From positions 1 to 34,244 of the forward strand of contig RECD01000222.1 in NCBI GenBank assembly GCA_007694185.1: a DNA stretch of 34,244 bases. Direction: 5' to 3'. How positions within the stretch are numbered: position 1 is the stretch's first letter; each line of letters starts with the position of its first letter. Both the position numbers and the translations under genes were made by a program. Below the pieces are notes generated by a model, which was given only the letters and a program-made list of their open reading frames with translations, made no database searches and was not told the origin of the DNA. The DNA is from Planctomycetaceae bacterium (GTDB lineage Bacteria > Planctomycetota > Planctomycetia > Pirellulales > Pirellulaceae). Of the stretch, positions 17,901-25,546 are shown in pieces.

Positions 17901-18545
17901 CGGGTGGAGGAAATGTCCGGCGGTCGGCTCGGTTATCTCCATATTCAAGGGATGAACCTGCCGAGCCTCTACGAGTTCGAGCGACAACTGTTCAACGTCG
18001 GCTACGACAAGGAAGGTTTGGTGATCGATGTTCGGGGGAACGGGGGAGGCAGCACCGCGGACCGGTTGCTGACCGCTCTGACACAACCCCGACATGCGAT
18101 CACCGTGCCCCGCGGCGGCGGCCGGGGTTATCCCCAAGATCGAACGGTCTACGCGACTTGGGACAAGCCGATCATCGTGCTCTGCAACCAGAACAGCTTC
18201 AGCAACGCGGAGATCTTCAGCCACGCGATCCGGTTGCTGGGACGCGGTCGGTTGGTCGGCGTCACGACCGCCGGTGGTGTCATCAGCACGGGTGCCGCGC
18301 CGGTGATGGATTTGGGAACGCTCCGCCAACCCTTTCGAGGCTGGTTCGGCCTCGAGTCGGGTCAGGACATGGAGTTGAATGGGGCTCAACCCCATGTCGA
18401 AATCTGGCCGTTGCCTGGTGACCTCGCTGACGGCAAGGATCGCGTGTTGGAACGGGCCGTGCGGATGCTGACCCGCGACGTCGACCAAGCCAAACGCCGG
18501 CCCGCTCCCCCGCTGATCCGGGCGACCGAACGGGACTCGGAATGA
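14910..18545 (+). CDS. Tricorn-like S41 family protease with beta-propeller, exported
   Basis: This is a 1211-residue protein. It starts with a signal peptide (VAWLVLFLLVAIRPGVAFA) and then repeated PD40 propeller motifs such as ALSPDGQRLVFAHAGDLWIV and FSPDGKRLAFISRRSGSPQV. The C-terminal half has the tricorn core layout. NGSHLGFSP carries a candidate catalytic His at about 770. A PDZ domain follows (GPADRVASQLRPGETILSID), and the S41 domain has RGNGGGS at 1042-1048 and NSFSNAEIF with the probable nucleophile Ser at about 1098. The family trims peptides downstream of larger proteases; export implies periplasmic peptide processing. Unusual: about 100 residues (about 868-970) of Lys/Glu/Ser/Pro-rich, internally repetitive sequence (for example KTSEAKAKKPKAS) interrupt the PDZ domain before RTVAIRPI. 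A second charged insert occurs near 550-610. Confidence 0.92.
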   Translation: MTSQLFQKFCRVAWLVLFLLVAIRPGVAFADTPVRLATDPALSPDGQRLVFAHAGDLWIVPTRGGVAQRLTTDPADDSHPHFSPDGKRLAFISRRSGSPQVWVQSLNAQGRVTGTPRQVTHHTSGYQLEGWYPDGEHVLVSASRDDHWYARENGRFYRVAVDRREADQIWFDDYGTAPSLSPDGTSLLFQREGVAWWRKGYRGSQAAQIWRYDAETQAFTELRKLAHGDRSPLWKPDASGFYFVSQASGTFDLWEHDFEAGEDRQLTHFDDDSVVMPALSRDGSTLVFRHLFDFYRLETGEPDAKPQRIAIRVGGDWATDRTLRRRLDSVSQAAFTPDGLEIAVVAGGDLWVMDTELREPVNVTASPGEESDPIFVDEGRALLFLKQVEGTVQLWRAEPEDSDRFWWQQSSFRLRAVLDFPDTVTAIGASPDGCRIAYVRKPGQLYVADTDGGEPKLIVSGFDVPDYDFSPDGRWLAYAQRDNDFNSDIWIVPTDGSQPAVNVSRHPKNDYSPKWSPDGRILAFSGVRDAENSDLHYVYLKRDDADATGRDRTLEKAVKKIVEARKAKPGESKQLKPAEAVAKKESDAAAEAARDVPTKVEIDLEDIHERVQRIRIPNESVRGLFWFGHDQTLAFRTTIDGREGTYVVEFPDKRTPRLLTTDRGSFSGRLKDPKRVGWVSSSAPATLGTDGKVDRYNFSARQELDAGERFAAGFDVAWRLMRDNWYDDRMGNRNWDAVRRKYAEMAGEATDVAQFTTVVQLMLGELNGSHLGFSPSGGASSADENDWRPQTAHLGVRFDRGHRGPGLLIRDVLTGGPADRVASQLRPGETILSIDGVAVDPDFDLTQVLNGPLDRDVTLLVRGVPPTPGTKPSDPEVTEPKASEPKNTKPQKAKKKKSEAKESEPNTSEAKTSEAKAKKPKASQNRQSPPVEAGDGDDTVKAEKTKAESKSASPKSASPDTSSPDELPTERTVAIRPISLSQAFGLLYPMWEADNRRRVEEMSGGRLGYLHIQGMNLPSLYEFERQLFNVGYDKEGLVIDVRGNGGGSTADRLLTALTQPRHAITVPRGGGRGYPQDRTVYATWDKPIIVLCNQNSFSNAEIFSHAIRLLGRGRLVGVTTAGGVISTGAAPVMDLGTLRQPFRGWFGLESGQDMELNGAQPHVEIWPLPGDLADGKDRVLERAVRMLTRDVDQAKRRPAPPLIRATERDSE

Positions 18546-18600
18546 GACGCCGGCCCGGCTTTTGTCCAGAGCCGAAATCAAGCCGCCTGGCGGTTCTCGT

Positions 18601-19683
18601 TCAGAGTCCCCAAGCCTGGGCCACCGCTTCGTTGACCACGCGGCCCCGGTGGACGTTGAGCGATTCACGTAGCGGCCCGGGGGTTTCCAGCGAGGCTTCG
18701 ATCCCGGAATTGGCCAGCTTCATCACCCACGGCAGCGTGGCGTTGCAGAGCGCGTAGGTGCTCGTTCGGCCGACCGCGCCGGGCATGTTGGTCACACAGT
18801 AATGGACGATTTCGTCGACCACGTAGGTCGGGTTGTGGTGAGTCGTCGGACGGCTCGTCTCGAAACAGCCGCCCTGATCGATCGCGACGTCGATCATCAC
18901 CGCCCCCGGTCGCATCCGCCGCAGGTCCTCGGCCCTCACCAGCTTGGGGGCTTTCGCACCGGGGATCAAAATCGCGCCGATCACCAGGTCGGCCAAGGCC
19001 AACTGGTCCAACAACATGTGACGGTCGCTGAACAGCACGTTGACGTTGGGAGGCATCGTGTCATCGAGGTAGCGCAGGCGATCGAGATTCACGTCGAGGA
19101 TCGCCACGCTGGCACCGAATCCGGCCGCGATCTTGGCCGCGTTGGCACCGACCACGCCGCCTCCCAGGATCATGATGTGCGCCGGTTGGACGCCGGGCAC
19201 ACCTCCCAACAGGATGCCGCGGCCCATCTGCGGACGCTCCAAGTACTTAGCCCCTTCTTGGATGCTCATCCGCCCCGCCACCTCGCTCATCGGCGTCAGC
19301 AGCGGCAGGCGGCCTTGGGAATCTCGCAGCGTTTCGTAAGCCAGGCAGGTGACGCCGCCGGCTACCATCGCCTCGGTCAACGCGCGATCGGCAGCAAAAT
19401 GGAAATACGTGAACAGCCACTGACCGGAACGCAGCAGCGGCCATTCCTGCGGCTGCGGTTCCTTGACCTTCACGATCAATTCGGCGTCAGCAAAGATCTC
19501 CTCCGCGGTCGCCATCTCGGCCCCCGCTTCGAGGTAGCTGTGGTCCGCGATCCCCGAGCCGACTCCGGCATTGGACTGCACGAGCACCTGATGCCCGGCC
19601 GCGACCAACATTTCCACACCCACAGGAAGCATCGCCACCCGATATTCGTCCGACTTGACCTCGGCGGGGACTCCGATCTTCAT
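18601..19683 (-). CDS. ald: Alanine dehydrogenase
   Basis: This is a 360-residue protein, close to the usual 370. It catalyses the reversible NAD-dependent oxidative deamination of L-alanine to pyruvate and ammonia in the cytoplasm. The N-terminus MKIGVPAEVKSDEYRVAMLP holds the conserved Arg. LIVKVKEPQ gives the active-site Lys, and TYFHFAADRALT gives the catalytic His. The NAD-binding fold is seen in IMILGGGVVGANAAKIAAG, followed by VAILDVNLDRL with the adenosine-ribose aspartate. Near the C-terminus, VMIDVAIDQGGCFETSRPTTH carries the conserved aspartate region. The gene is convergent with the protease gene, only 55 bp between stop codons, and reads away from the L,D-transpeptidase gap. It could in principle be a PntA-like paralogue, but length and motifs favour Ald. 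Confidence 0.95.
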   Translation of the reverse strand: MKIGVPAEVKSDEYRVAMLPVGVEMLVAAGHQVLVQSNAGVGSGIADHSYLEAGAEMATAEEIFADAELIVKVKEPQPQEWPLLRSGQWLFTYFHFAADRALTEAMVAGGVTCLAYETLRDSQGRLPLLTPMSEVAGRMSIQEGAKYLERPQMGRGILLGGVPGVQPAHIMILGGGVVGANAAKIAAGFGASVAILDVNLDRLRYLDDTMPPNVNVLFSDRHMLLDQLALADLVIGAILIPGAKAPKLVRAEDLRRMRPGAVMIDVAIDQGGCFETSRPTTHHNPTYVVDEIVHYCVTNMPGAVGRTSTYALCNATLPWVMKLANSGIEASLETPGPLRESLNVHRGRVVNEAVAQAWGL

Positions 19684-19914
19684 CCGGTAAGCCTCAACAA
19701 ATGTCTGGTCTGCGGGTCATGGGGAGTCCCGCCAGTTTATCGGCCAACCGGGGCGTTCGAGGGGGTTGCCAATATCAAGATCTACGGTCGGAAGCCGTTT
19801 CGACCGTCGTTAAGACGTATCAACAGGCAGCGTCGCACACTAACAGCGTGGCTCACGGGCATCGACGCATCGACGCGTCGTTGCGAACGGGAACGATAAA
19901 CCGAAAAGCAAGCC

Positions 19915-19930
19915 GATCGGAGAACCGATC
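19915..19930 (-). terminator. Possible intrinsic terminator of L,D-transpeptidase gene
   Basis: On the minus strand GATCGG, a four-base loop, and CCGATC form a perfect 6-bp stem shortly after the L,D-transpeptidase stop codon. It is followed by GGCTTGCTTTT. The stem is short and the T tract is displaced, so this is tentative. Confidence 0.4.
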
Positions 19931-19940
19931 AGCAGGCGGC

Positions 19941-21257
19941 TCAGCGGCGGATCGTGACGGTGGAGCCCTGCCCGAGGATTCCGAGCAGGTCGTCTGCGTC
20001 CCTTCCTTTCAAGCTGATGCACCCCGAATCGACCGCCTCGTTCTGCTTGGGGCTACCGTGAATGCACAGCGATTTACCGAGATCGATCCAAGCTCTGCCG
20101 TACGGGTTGCGAGGGTCCTCGGGAGGGATCGGCGAGCCATCTCGGTCATAAAACGTCTTCGCTGCTTGCTTGTCCAGCACCTGGTAACTGCCTTCCTGGG
20201 GAGCCGGGTTGGACCCGACGCGGACGGGAAACCGCCCCGCATAAAGCTCGCCAAGGAAAATCGTCAGCTCGTTTCGCGTCAGATCGACTTCGGCACGAAA
20301 CGGCCCCCGCACCACCTTCAGTTCGGTGCCCGGGAGGACGGTCACCGGGTCGTCGATCGCGTTGATGTTGGCGAGCAATTGCCAGGGCAATTCGAATCGG
20401 GACGCGACCTCCATCAACGTCTCGGAGGGCCCCACGCGGTGCGGCTTTTCGAGCAGGTGTCGTCGGGAATAGATCACGATCGCGGCCAACGGGTCGAGCC
20501 GGCTGAGCATCGCCTGACGTTCGGACTCGCTCAACCCCGGTGTGTCATAGAACAGACTCAAGGTCGCCAACGCTTCAGCCGGTTGATCGGCTTCGAATTG
20601 GCGGTCCGCCGCCGAAATCGCGTTGGCCAACCCGAGGTTCGGTTCCGAAGACTTGGGCATGCCGGGCGGGGTGTTGGCGGCAGCCGAGGGGTCCTCGGAG
20701 GTCCGCCTCTCCAAGGAGGGGACGGAGTTGCGCCCCGGGGCGTCCGAACTCCAACTCGCCGGCCGATTCTCCGATACGTTGTCCTCCTCCGGTAAGTTTT
20801 CCAGCGACCGCGGATCGGGCAGATTGAGGTTGGCGGTCGGCGTGGAAGGATAAAATTTCCCAGGTTCCGACGCGTCCGGGTCAGCGGTTTCGGCACCCGC
20901 GCGAACCCTGTCCGAACCGCCAGTCGCATTCGCCAAAGACTCGATCGCGTCTTCCAGCGGCAGGTCTTGGAAGCCGGGACCGGCGCCGGCCGGATCGTCG
21001 CTGAAACTGATCTCCGTGCCGCCCGTCATATCAGGAAAACTGATGGTCGGTCCCGATTCGGCCACAGCCGAGCCCGGGTTGGAAAAATCGCCTGGCATAC
21101 CGGGATCAACTCCCAAGCCATCGAACGACCCCGATTCTTCGATCAGGTCGGTGATGTGCTGAGGCAGCGGATCGGGGGAACCGGTAAACGAGACGTAACA
21201 GCCATAAGCGACTGTCATCATCAACAGGACCACGATGGCCGTTTTGATCGTTTGCAC
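19941..21257 (-). CDS. LysM and YkuD-domain L,D-transpeptidase
   Basis: This is a 438-residue protein from a GTG at 21257, preceded by GGGAGGAA about nine bases upstream. A single N-terminal helix (TAIVVLLMMTVAYGCYVSF) anchors or exports it. Residues about 30-250 are a low-complexity linker rich in Pro, Ser, Asp and Glu. A LysM peptidoglycan-binding domain lies near 270-312 (ETLMEVASRFELPWQLLANI), and a YkuD catalytic domain near 319-437. The catalytic residues are visible: CIHGSP with His at about 400 and DSGCISL with Cys at about 413. These enzymes cross-link peptidoglycan stems (3-3 links) or attach proteins to it. The final motif has DSGC instead of the commoner SHGC, which still keeps the nucleophilic Cys. 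Presence of this enzyme supports a peptidoglycan-type wall in the host. Confidence 0.9.
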   Translation of the reverse strand: MQTIKTAIVVLLMMTVAYGCYVSFTGSPDPLPQHITDLIEESGSFDGLGVDPGMPGDFSNPGSAVAESGPTISFPDMTGGTEISFSDDPAGAGPGFQDLPLEDAIESLANATGGSDRVRAGAETADPDASEPGKFYPSTPTANLNLPDPRSLENLPEEDNVSENRPASWSSDAPGRNSVPSLERRTSEDPSAAANTPPGMPKSSEPNLGLANAISAADRQFEADQPAEALATLSLFYDTPGLSESERQAMLSRLDPLAAIVIYSRRHLLEKPHRVGPSETLMEVASRFELPWQLLANINAIDDPVTVLPGTELKVVRGPFRAEVDLTRNELTIFLGELYAGRFPVRVGSNPAPQEGSYQVLDKQAAKTFYDRDGSPIPPEDPRNPYGRAWIDLGKSLCIHGSPKQNEAVDSGCISLKGRDADDLLGILGQGSTVTIRR

Positions 21258-21301
21258 CCTAGGGTTCCTCCCGAGAAACTACCGATAAATCCGTTCGGTT
21301 T

Positions 21302-21321
21302 CGCGGGCCGGAAAGCCCGCG
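21302..21321 (-). other. GC-rich hairpin upstream of L,D-transpeptidase
   Basis: CGCGGGC at 21302-21308 pairs perfectly with GCCCGCG at 21315-21321 around a six-base loop. It lies about 45 bp upstream of the GTG start on the minus strand and could sit in the 5' leader. There is no adjoining T tract on either strand, so I do not call it a terminator. Confidence 0.4.
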
Positions 21322-21925
21322 GGTTGGGAAGCTACTAGAAGGCAGGCCTCCGAATCCAGATCGATTTCTGCCAAACTTGCCCGTGTTGCCCGTTGCCCAT
21401 GTGAGTACCCCGAAGGAATTTCTCGAAATTTGCATGGATGGCGGTTCGATTTTCCCTTGTTGAGCGTTTTCTCATCCGCGGGTCAGCACAAATCCTTGAG
21501 TAAAATCAGCCTCCAGACGCTAGCCCACGATTCCCGCAATCCGCGCGCTAACGCGTTCGGCTAATCGATGTCGCACCGGAACGTTGGTGCTGAACTGCTT
21601 GCGATCTGCCTTGGCTTTGATCTCCGATCCAAAATCAGCACGCTATGCCAAGATCGGGACGCCGACAAACTGACCTTTCTGCGCCGGTGACCTCTCGTTG
21701 CCCCATCCCACCCGACCTTGGTGCCGAGCGACCCGCGACGAATCATGCGGGGCACTCCACGTTCGCCAACGCTTCCTCGTGAGCGACTCACCTGGGCTAT
21801 ACTTGCGACAATGAAAACGTGGCTTTTTTGTCGCATGAGTGCTTTACATTGGCTTCGGCTGGCATAAACTGTCGGTCAAATCCCCAGCAGCGTGTTGTCG
21901 ACTTCGCCTCGCCAGGAGTATCTCC
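21322..21925. other. Long intergenic region with few recognisable signals
   Basis: About 600 bp separate the divergent L,D-transpeptidase and DUF4914 genes. I see no supported gene: open frames here have biased, arginine- and serine-rich translations. A TATACT sequence at 21798-21803 is a possible -10 box for the DUF4914 gene, but no good -35 box lies 16-18 bases upstream. Otherwise nothing recognisable. Confidence 0.4.
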
Positions 21926-23863
21926 GTGCCTCTGTCTCAACTCCCCGAATTGACACTTTCGAACTCGGCGATGTCCGTGTTGGAGGCCGCCGAACGGAGT
22001 GGGCGGCTGACACTGGTCGGGTCGGTGGAAGAGCTTGTGGAACTCGCCGTCCCCAAAGACCGATGCGACCCGCAAGGTTACTTTACGGTCGGTTATGACG
22101 TTCCGGACCGCGGCTTCACCCCGGAAGCGCGTGTATGCCGCGTTCGCAACGGCATCTCAGCCAACTATGTGGAGCCCTACATGCGGCGACGCGATCCCGA
22201 CTGCATGGTGATCGCAGACGATTCGGCGACCGACAAGCCGACTTTCAAAGGCCGGTTCGGACAAGAATTCGCCGAATTGCGTGCTGAGACGCTGGAATGG
22301 CTCAAAACGCAACCGCTGGCCTGTTTCTTTTTCGAGTCGGGCCTGCCCGGATCCGCGCTCAACGCCTTGGCGATCTGCCCAGCCAACGCGGGGTTCTTCG
22401 GGCTCGGCCTGGCCATGCTGCAGGGCATTGTGCCGCTGGAAAAGATCCGCGAGATGGGGACGGATTATTTTCATGGGGCGGTCGTTTACACTGCGCCGGT
22501 CTTCCGGCACACCCACTTCGACGGCAAGCAGGTGGTAGTACACAACCGCCGGTTCGAAGAGGCTGGGCTACACGAACTTTTCAGCTACAACCTCTACCCA
22601 GGACCTTCAGCGAAAAAAGGCGTTTACGGGATGTTACTCACCCTCGGCGAGCGCGCCGAAACCCCGTGGACGACCGCCCACTGTTCCACCGTCCAAGTCA
22701 TCACGCCCTACGACAACACGACCACCATCATGCATGAGGGTGCCTCGGGCGGCGGCAAGAGCGAAATGTTGGAGCAAATGCACCGGGAGCCTGACGGCCA
22801 GATTCGCCTCGGCACGAACGTCGTGAGTGGTGACGCGCGGTTCGTTACGATCCCTCGAGGCTGTGAACTCCGGCCGGTCACCGACGACATGGCGTTGTGT
22901 CATCCCAAGCTGCAGAAGACGAACGGACGCTACCAGCAATTGTCGCTGATTGACGCCGAGCAGGGCTGGTTCATCCGCGTGAATCACATCACAAAATACG
23001 GGACCGACCCGCACCTGGAAAGCATAACGACCCACCCACCCGGGCCGCTGCTGTTCTTGAACATAGAAGCTCAGCCCGGTTCCACCGCCTTGATCTGGGA
23101 CCACATCCACGACAAACCGGACCAACCCTGCCCGAACCCGCGGCTGATCATGCCGCGACATTACGTCCCCCGCGTCGTCAACGATACGGTAACCGTTGGC
23201 ATTCGCAGTTTCGGAGTCCGCTGTCCGCCTTGCAGGCGTCAGGAGCCAACTTACGGGATCATCGGTCTGTTCCATGTCTTGCCGCCGGCATTGGCATGGC
23301 TGTGGCGGTTGGTCGCACCGCGTGGCCACGGCAACCCCTCGATCGTCGCCCAAGGCGGCATGCAGTCGGAAGGGGTCGGTTCTTACTGGCCGTTCGCGAC
23401 CGGACGCCGTGTCGACCAGGCGAACATCCTGCTGCATCAGATCGTCGAGACGGCAACGACGTTATTCGTGCTTGTCCCCAATCAGCACATCGGCAGTTGG
23501 GAAGTGGGCTTTGCACCTCAGTGGATTACCCGCGAGTACTTGGCCCGCCGCGGCACGGCCATGTTTCGCAAAGAAGAACTGCTGCCGTCCCGATGTCCGA
23601 TCCTCGGTTACCATCGTCATTCGATTCAGGTCGAGGGGCAAACGATCGGCCCCTGGTTTTTTGACGTCTCCGCCCAACCGGAGGTGGGCGAAGAAGCCTA
23701 CTACCTCGGCGCGAAGCAGTTGACCGACTTCTTTCATCAGCAGATTCGCACCTTCCAGTCGGCGGATCTCGACCCGCTGGGCAAGGAGATGATCGAGGCC
23801 TGCCTGGACGGTGCGTCGCTGGAACAGTACGAAGCATTCACACCGGACGCCGCGGCGAAATAG
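21926..23863 (+). CDS. DUF4914-type P-loop protein of unknown function
   Basis: This is a 645-residue protein from the GTG at 21926, chosen because AGGAG at 21914-21918 is seven bases upstream. An in-frame extension to 21839 lacks such a signal. The sequence matches my recollection of the DUF4914 family, whose members are of similar size. The one clear functional motif is a Walker A loop, GASGGGKSEM, at about residues 272-281. It resembles the P-loops of PEP carboxykinase-type and HPr kinase enzymes, so nucleotide binding and perhaps phosphotransfer are likely. Other conserved-looking blocks are FFESGLPGSALNALAI, VSGDARFVTIPRG, FLNIEAQPGSTALIWDH and GGMQSEGVGSYWPFATGRR. There is no signal peptide, so it should be cytoplasmic. 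It stands alone, with repeats between its 3' end and the convergent lipoprotein gene. Confidence 0.7.
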   Translation: MPLSQLPELTLSNSAMSVLEAAERSGRLTLVGSVEELVELAVPKDRCDPQGYFTVGYDVPDRGFTPEARVCRVRNGISANYVEPYMRRRDPDCMVIADDSATDKPTFKGRFGQEFAELRAETLEWLKTQPLACFFFESGLPGSALNALAICPANAGFFGLGLAMLQGIVPLEKIREMGTDYFHGAVVYTAPVFRHTHFDGKQVVVHNRRFEEAGLHELFSYNLYPGPSAKKGVYGMLLTLGERAETPWTTAHCSTVQVITPYDNTTTIMHEGASGGGKSEMLEQMHREPDGQIRLGTNVVSGDARFVTIPRGCELRPVTDDMALCHPKLQKTNGRYQQLSLIDAEQGWFIRVNHITKYGTDPHLESITTHPPGPLLFLNIEAQPGSTALIWDHIHDKPDQPCPNPRLIMPRHYVPRVVNDTVTVGIRSFGVRCPPCRRQEPTYGIIGLFHVLPPALAWLWRLVAPRGHGNPSIVAQGGMQSEGVGSYWPFATGRRVDQANILLHQIVETATTLFVLVPNQHIGSWEVGFAPQWITREYLARRGTAMFRKEELLPSRCPILGYHRHSIQVEGQTIGPWFFDVSAQPEVGEEAYYLGAKQLTDFFHQQIRTFQSADLDPLGKEMIEACLDGASLEQYEAFTPDAAAK

Positions 23864-23901
23864 ACGCCCGGTTCGTAAAAGCCTGAAGGGGCCACCAGCC
23901 G

Positions 23902-24065
23902 GAAGGTGCCACCCACTTTGTGCGAGCCGGAAGGTGCCACCCACTTTGTGCGCAGCCCAGCCGGGCCGGAAGGTGCCACCGAAACGCCGAAAGGTGCCGC
24001 CCACTTTGTGCGGAAAGCCGGAAAGCCCGAAGGTGCCAGCTGGAAGGTGCCGCTCACTTTGTGTG
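23902..24065 (+). repeat. Cluster of GGTGCCACC-type repeats between convergent genes
   Basis: At least six copies of GAAGGTGCC-[AG]-[CG]-C occur, several extended to CACTTTGTG. They start at 23902, 23930, 23969, 23989, 24029 and 24043, with a degenerate seventh near 23886. The two best copies are 28 bp apart and match over 23 bases; others are shortened or carry point changes, as in a decaying array. The cluster fills nearly the whole gap between the stop codons of the DUF4914 gene (23863) and the lipoprotein gene (24087). The same core occurs at 102-120 and 33547-33822. Confidence 0.85.
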
Positions 24066-24086
24066 GCCTTCTTGTCGAAACAGGGG

Positions 24087-24422
24087 TCAACCCGAGTTCG
24101 CTTTTTGGAATCGGAAGCAGGCTTGCTCGGCCGCTTCCCATTCTCCCGCACTGGCGATGGCAATGATCTCGATCAACTTTTCGTATTCCGTGTCGCTCAA
24201 CCGCTGGTCCTGGCGCGCGTCCTCGACCTTTTGACGTACTTCCTCTAGGTGCTCCGAACTCCTAGCCGAGCAGGCGGTTCGTATGGCCGTCAACAAACGC
24301 ATCGTCTCACCGCTGGTCATCGTCGGCATTCGCTCGCAACCGCCCAGAGTGGTGACGGCGATCAGCAGCAAAGTGACCCCCGCGGTAGTCAGCAGGCGGC
24401 GGCGAGACGGCTGAGACGACAT
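24087..24422 (-). CDS. Small lipoprotein, partner of DUF1559 gene
   Basis: This is a 111-residue protein from the ATG at 24422. It has a positively charged N-terminus (SSQPSRRR), a hydrophobic segment and a lipobox, TTLGGC, placing the lipidated Cys at residue 29. The mature part is short and helical, with RLLTAIRTACSARS, LEEVRQKVEDARQDQRLSD and AGEWEAAEQACFRF. Its start lies 23 bp after the stop of the DUF1559 gene, so the two are probably co-transcribed. No catalytic motif is visible. Small lipoproteins of this kind are, from memory, frequent next to DUF1559 genes in planctomycetes. The function is unknown; an envelope accessory role is the simplest reading. Confidence 0.8.
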   Translation of the reverse strand: MSSQPSRRRLLTTAGVTLLLIAVTTLGGCERMPTMTSGETMRLLTAIRTACSARSSEHLEEVRQKVEDARQDQRLSDTEYEKLIEIIAIASAGEWEAAEQACFRFQKANSG

Positions 24423-24444
24423 GCGGAACTCGTTGGTCACGTAC

Positions 24445-25446
24445 TCAGTATTCACCGACCACCTCACCACCATTCATGCTGGACAACGCGGCCCAGACTT
24501 GCGCTTGGACGTATTCGCCGATGAACCGGACGCTGCCGTCGCCGAAGGCCACGTTGCAGCCACCGGGATGGCTGGCGTACATCTGGCAGACGTGGGCTTC
24601 AGGCGCGTTGGGGGGATGGACGACGAACCCCTCGGCGGCGGCCGGGCCGCTGTGCACCAGCATGTAGGTTGCGGCACTCTCGCATTCGGTGAATGGGAAA
24701 CGTTGTGGGCTGTTGGTGCAAACCTCCGCCCCGGGGATGATCCCGACCCACGTCTTGTCGCTCAGCAGCGGGTGGTGCTCGCCGAGGAACACTGTGTTTG
24801 ACAATCCGTCGATGACATCCCGCAGCTTCACCCGGCCGTTGCGGATCATCGGCCCGTTCACTCCGGGCACCGGTCGCCAATCGGTGATCGCCGAGCCCCA
24901 AGGTTCCTCGTGGCCGGCGTTGCCGACGTAAGTGCTGCGACCAAAGGTTGCCAATTCGGCTCGCGAACCGTCACGAACAATGACCGGAGAATCGCTCATC
25001 GTCGCGGACGGGCAGAGATAAACCGGCAGCCGCGTGGTGACCATGGCGGCATTTTCGGGAGCCCAGCAGGGGAGATCGAAACGGAGGTTGTCGTGCAACG
25101 CGTTGCCTTCGATGTACGGCAACAAAAGGGCGCTCCAGCCCCACCCGGACGGCCCGTCGAAGGTCGCCGGATCGCGGTTCGGGTGAAACGAATCGCTGAT
25201 GTATGCCGACGGCAAGCTGCCAAGTGTGTCGTGGTAATTGTGCATCGCCAGGATCTGCTGCTTGAGCTGATTGCTGCACTGCATTCGACGCGACGCCTCG
25301 CGGGCGGCTTGCACCGCGGGCAGCAACAAGCCGACCATCACGCCGATGATCGCGATCACAACCAGCAGCTCCACCAAGGTGAACCCGCGGCGGCCGTGGC
25401 GGCGAAGGAGATTCGACTTTTGCTTTTCCAGGAAGAGACTGGGCAT
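24445..25446 (-). CDS. DUF1559 domain protein with prepilin-type N-terminus
   Basis: This is a 333-residue protein from the ATG at 25446; a TTG one codon upstream is less likely. The N-terminus has a type IV prepilin/pseudopilin cleavage signal: RRHGRRG followed by FTLVELLVVIAIIGVMVG, with Gly21/Phe22 as the cut site and Glu26 at the +5 position. LLPAVQAAREASRRMQCSNQ then leads into the DUF1559 domain. The C-terminus has the typical block HPGGCNVAFGDGSVRFIGEY. The family is greatly expanded in planctomycetes, and the proteins are likely displayed at the envelope through a type II/IV-like assembly system. The individual roles are unknown. The gene is divergent from the second PSD1 gene, with a paired palindrome between them. 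Confidence 0.93.
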   Translation of the reverse strand: MPSLFLEKQKSNLLRRHGRRGFTLVELLVVIAIIGVMVGLLLPAVQAAREASRRMQCSNQLKQQILAMHNYHDTLGSLPSAYISDSFHPNRDPATFDGPSGWGWSALLLPYIEGNALHDNLRFDLPCWAPENAAMVTTRLPVYLCPSATMSDSPVIVRDGSRAELATFGRSTYVGNAGHEEPWGSAITDWRPVPGVNGPMIRNGRVKLRDVIDGLSNTVFLGEHHPLLSDKTWVGIIPGAEVCTNSPQRFPFTECESAATYMLVHSGPAAAEGFVVHPPNAPEAHVCQMYASHPGGCNVAFGDGSVRFIGEYVQAQVWAALSSMNGGEVVGEY

Positions 25447-25546
25447 CAAGAAACCGTGGGCGCAGGGGAAAGAAACGGGCGAAATCGGCTTGCCAAACAG
25501 AGCCGCTCGACAACCGAGTTCGGCGAAGGACGGCCTGGCGACGAAT

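Noticed and set aside
21302-21321. Intrinsic terminator
   Set aside because: The stem is strong but no T tract follows on either strand, and the position is upstream of a gene start.
21561-21836. 91-codon minus-strand frame in the gap before the DUF4914 gene
   Set aside because: Arg/Ser-rich translation, no start signal and no family resemblance.
23811-24248. Open frames across the repeat cluster after the DUF4914 gene
   Set aside because: They overlap the ends of two well-supported genes and consist mainly of translated repeat motif.
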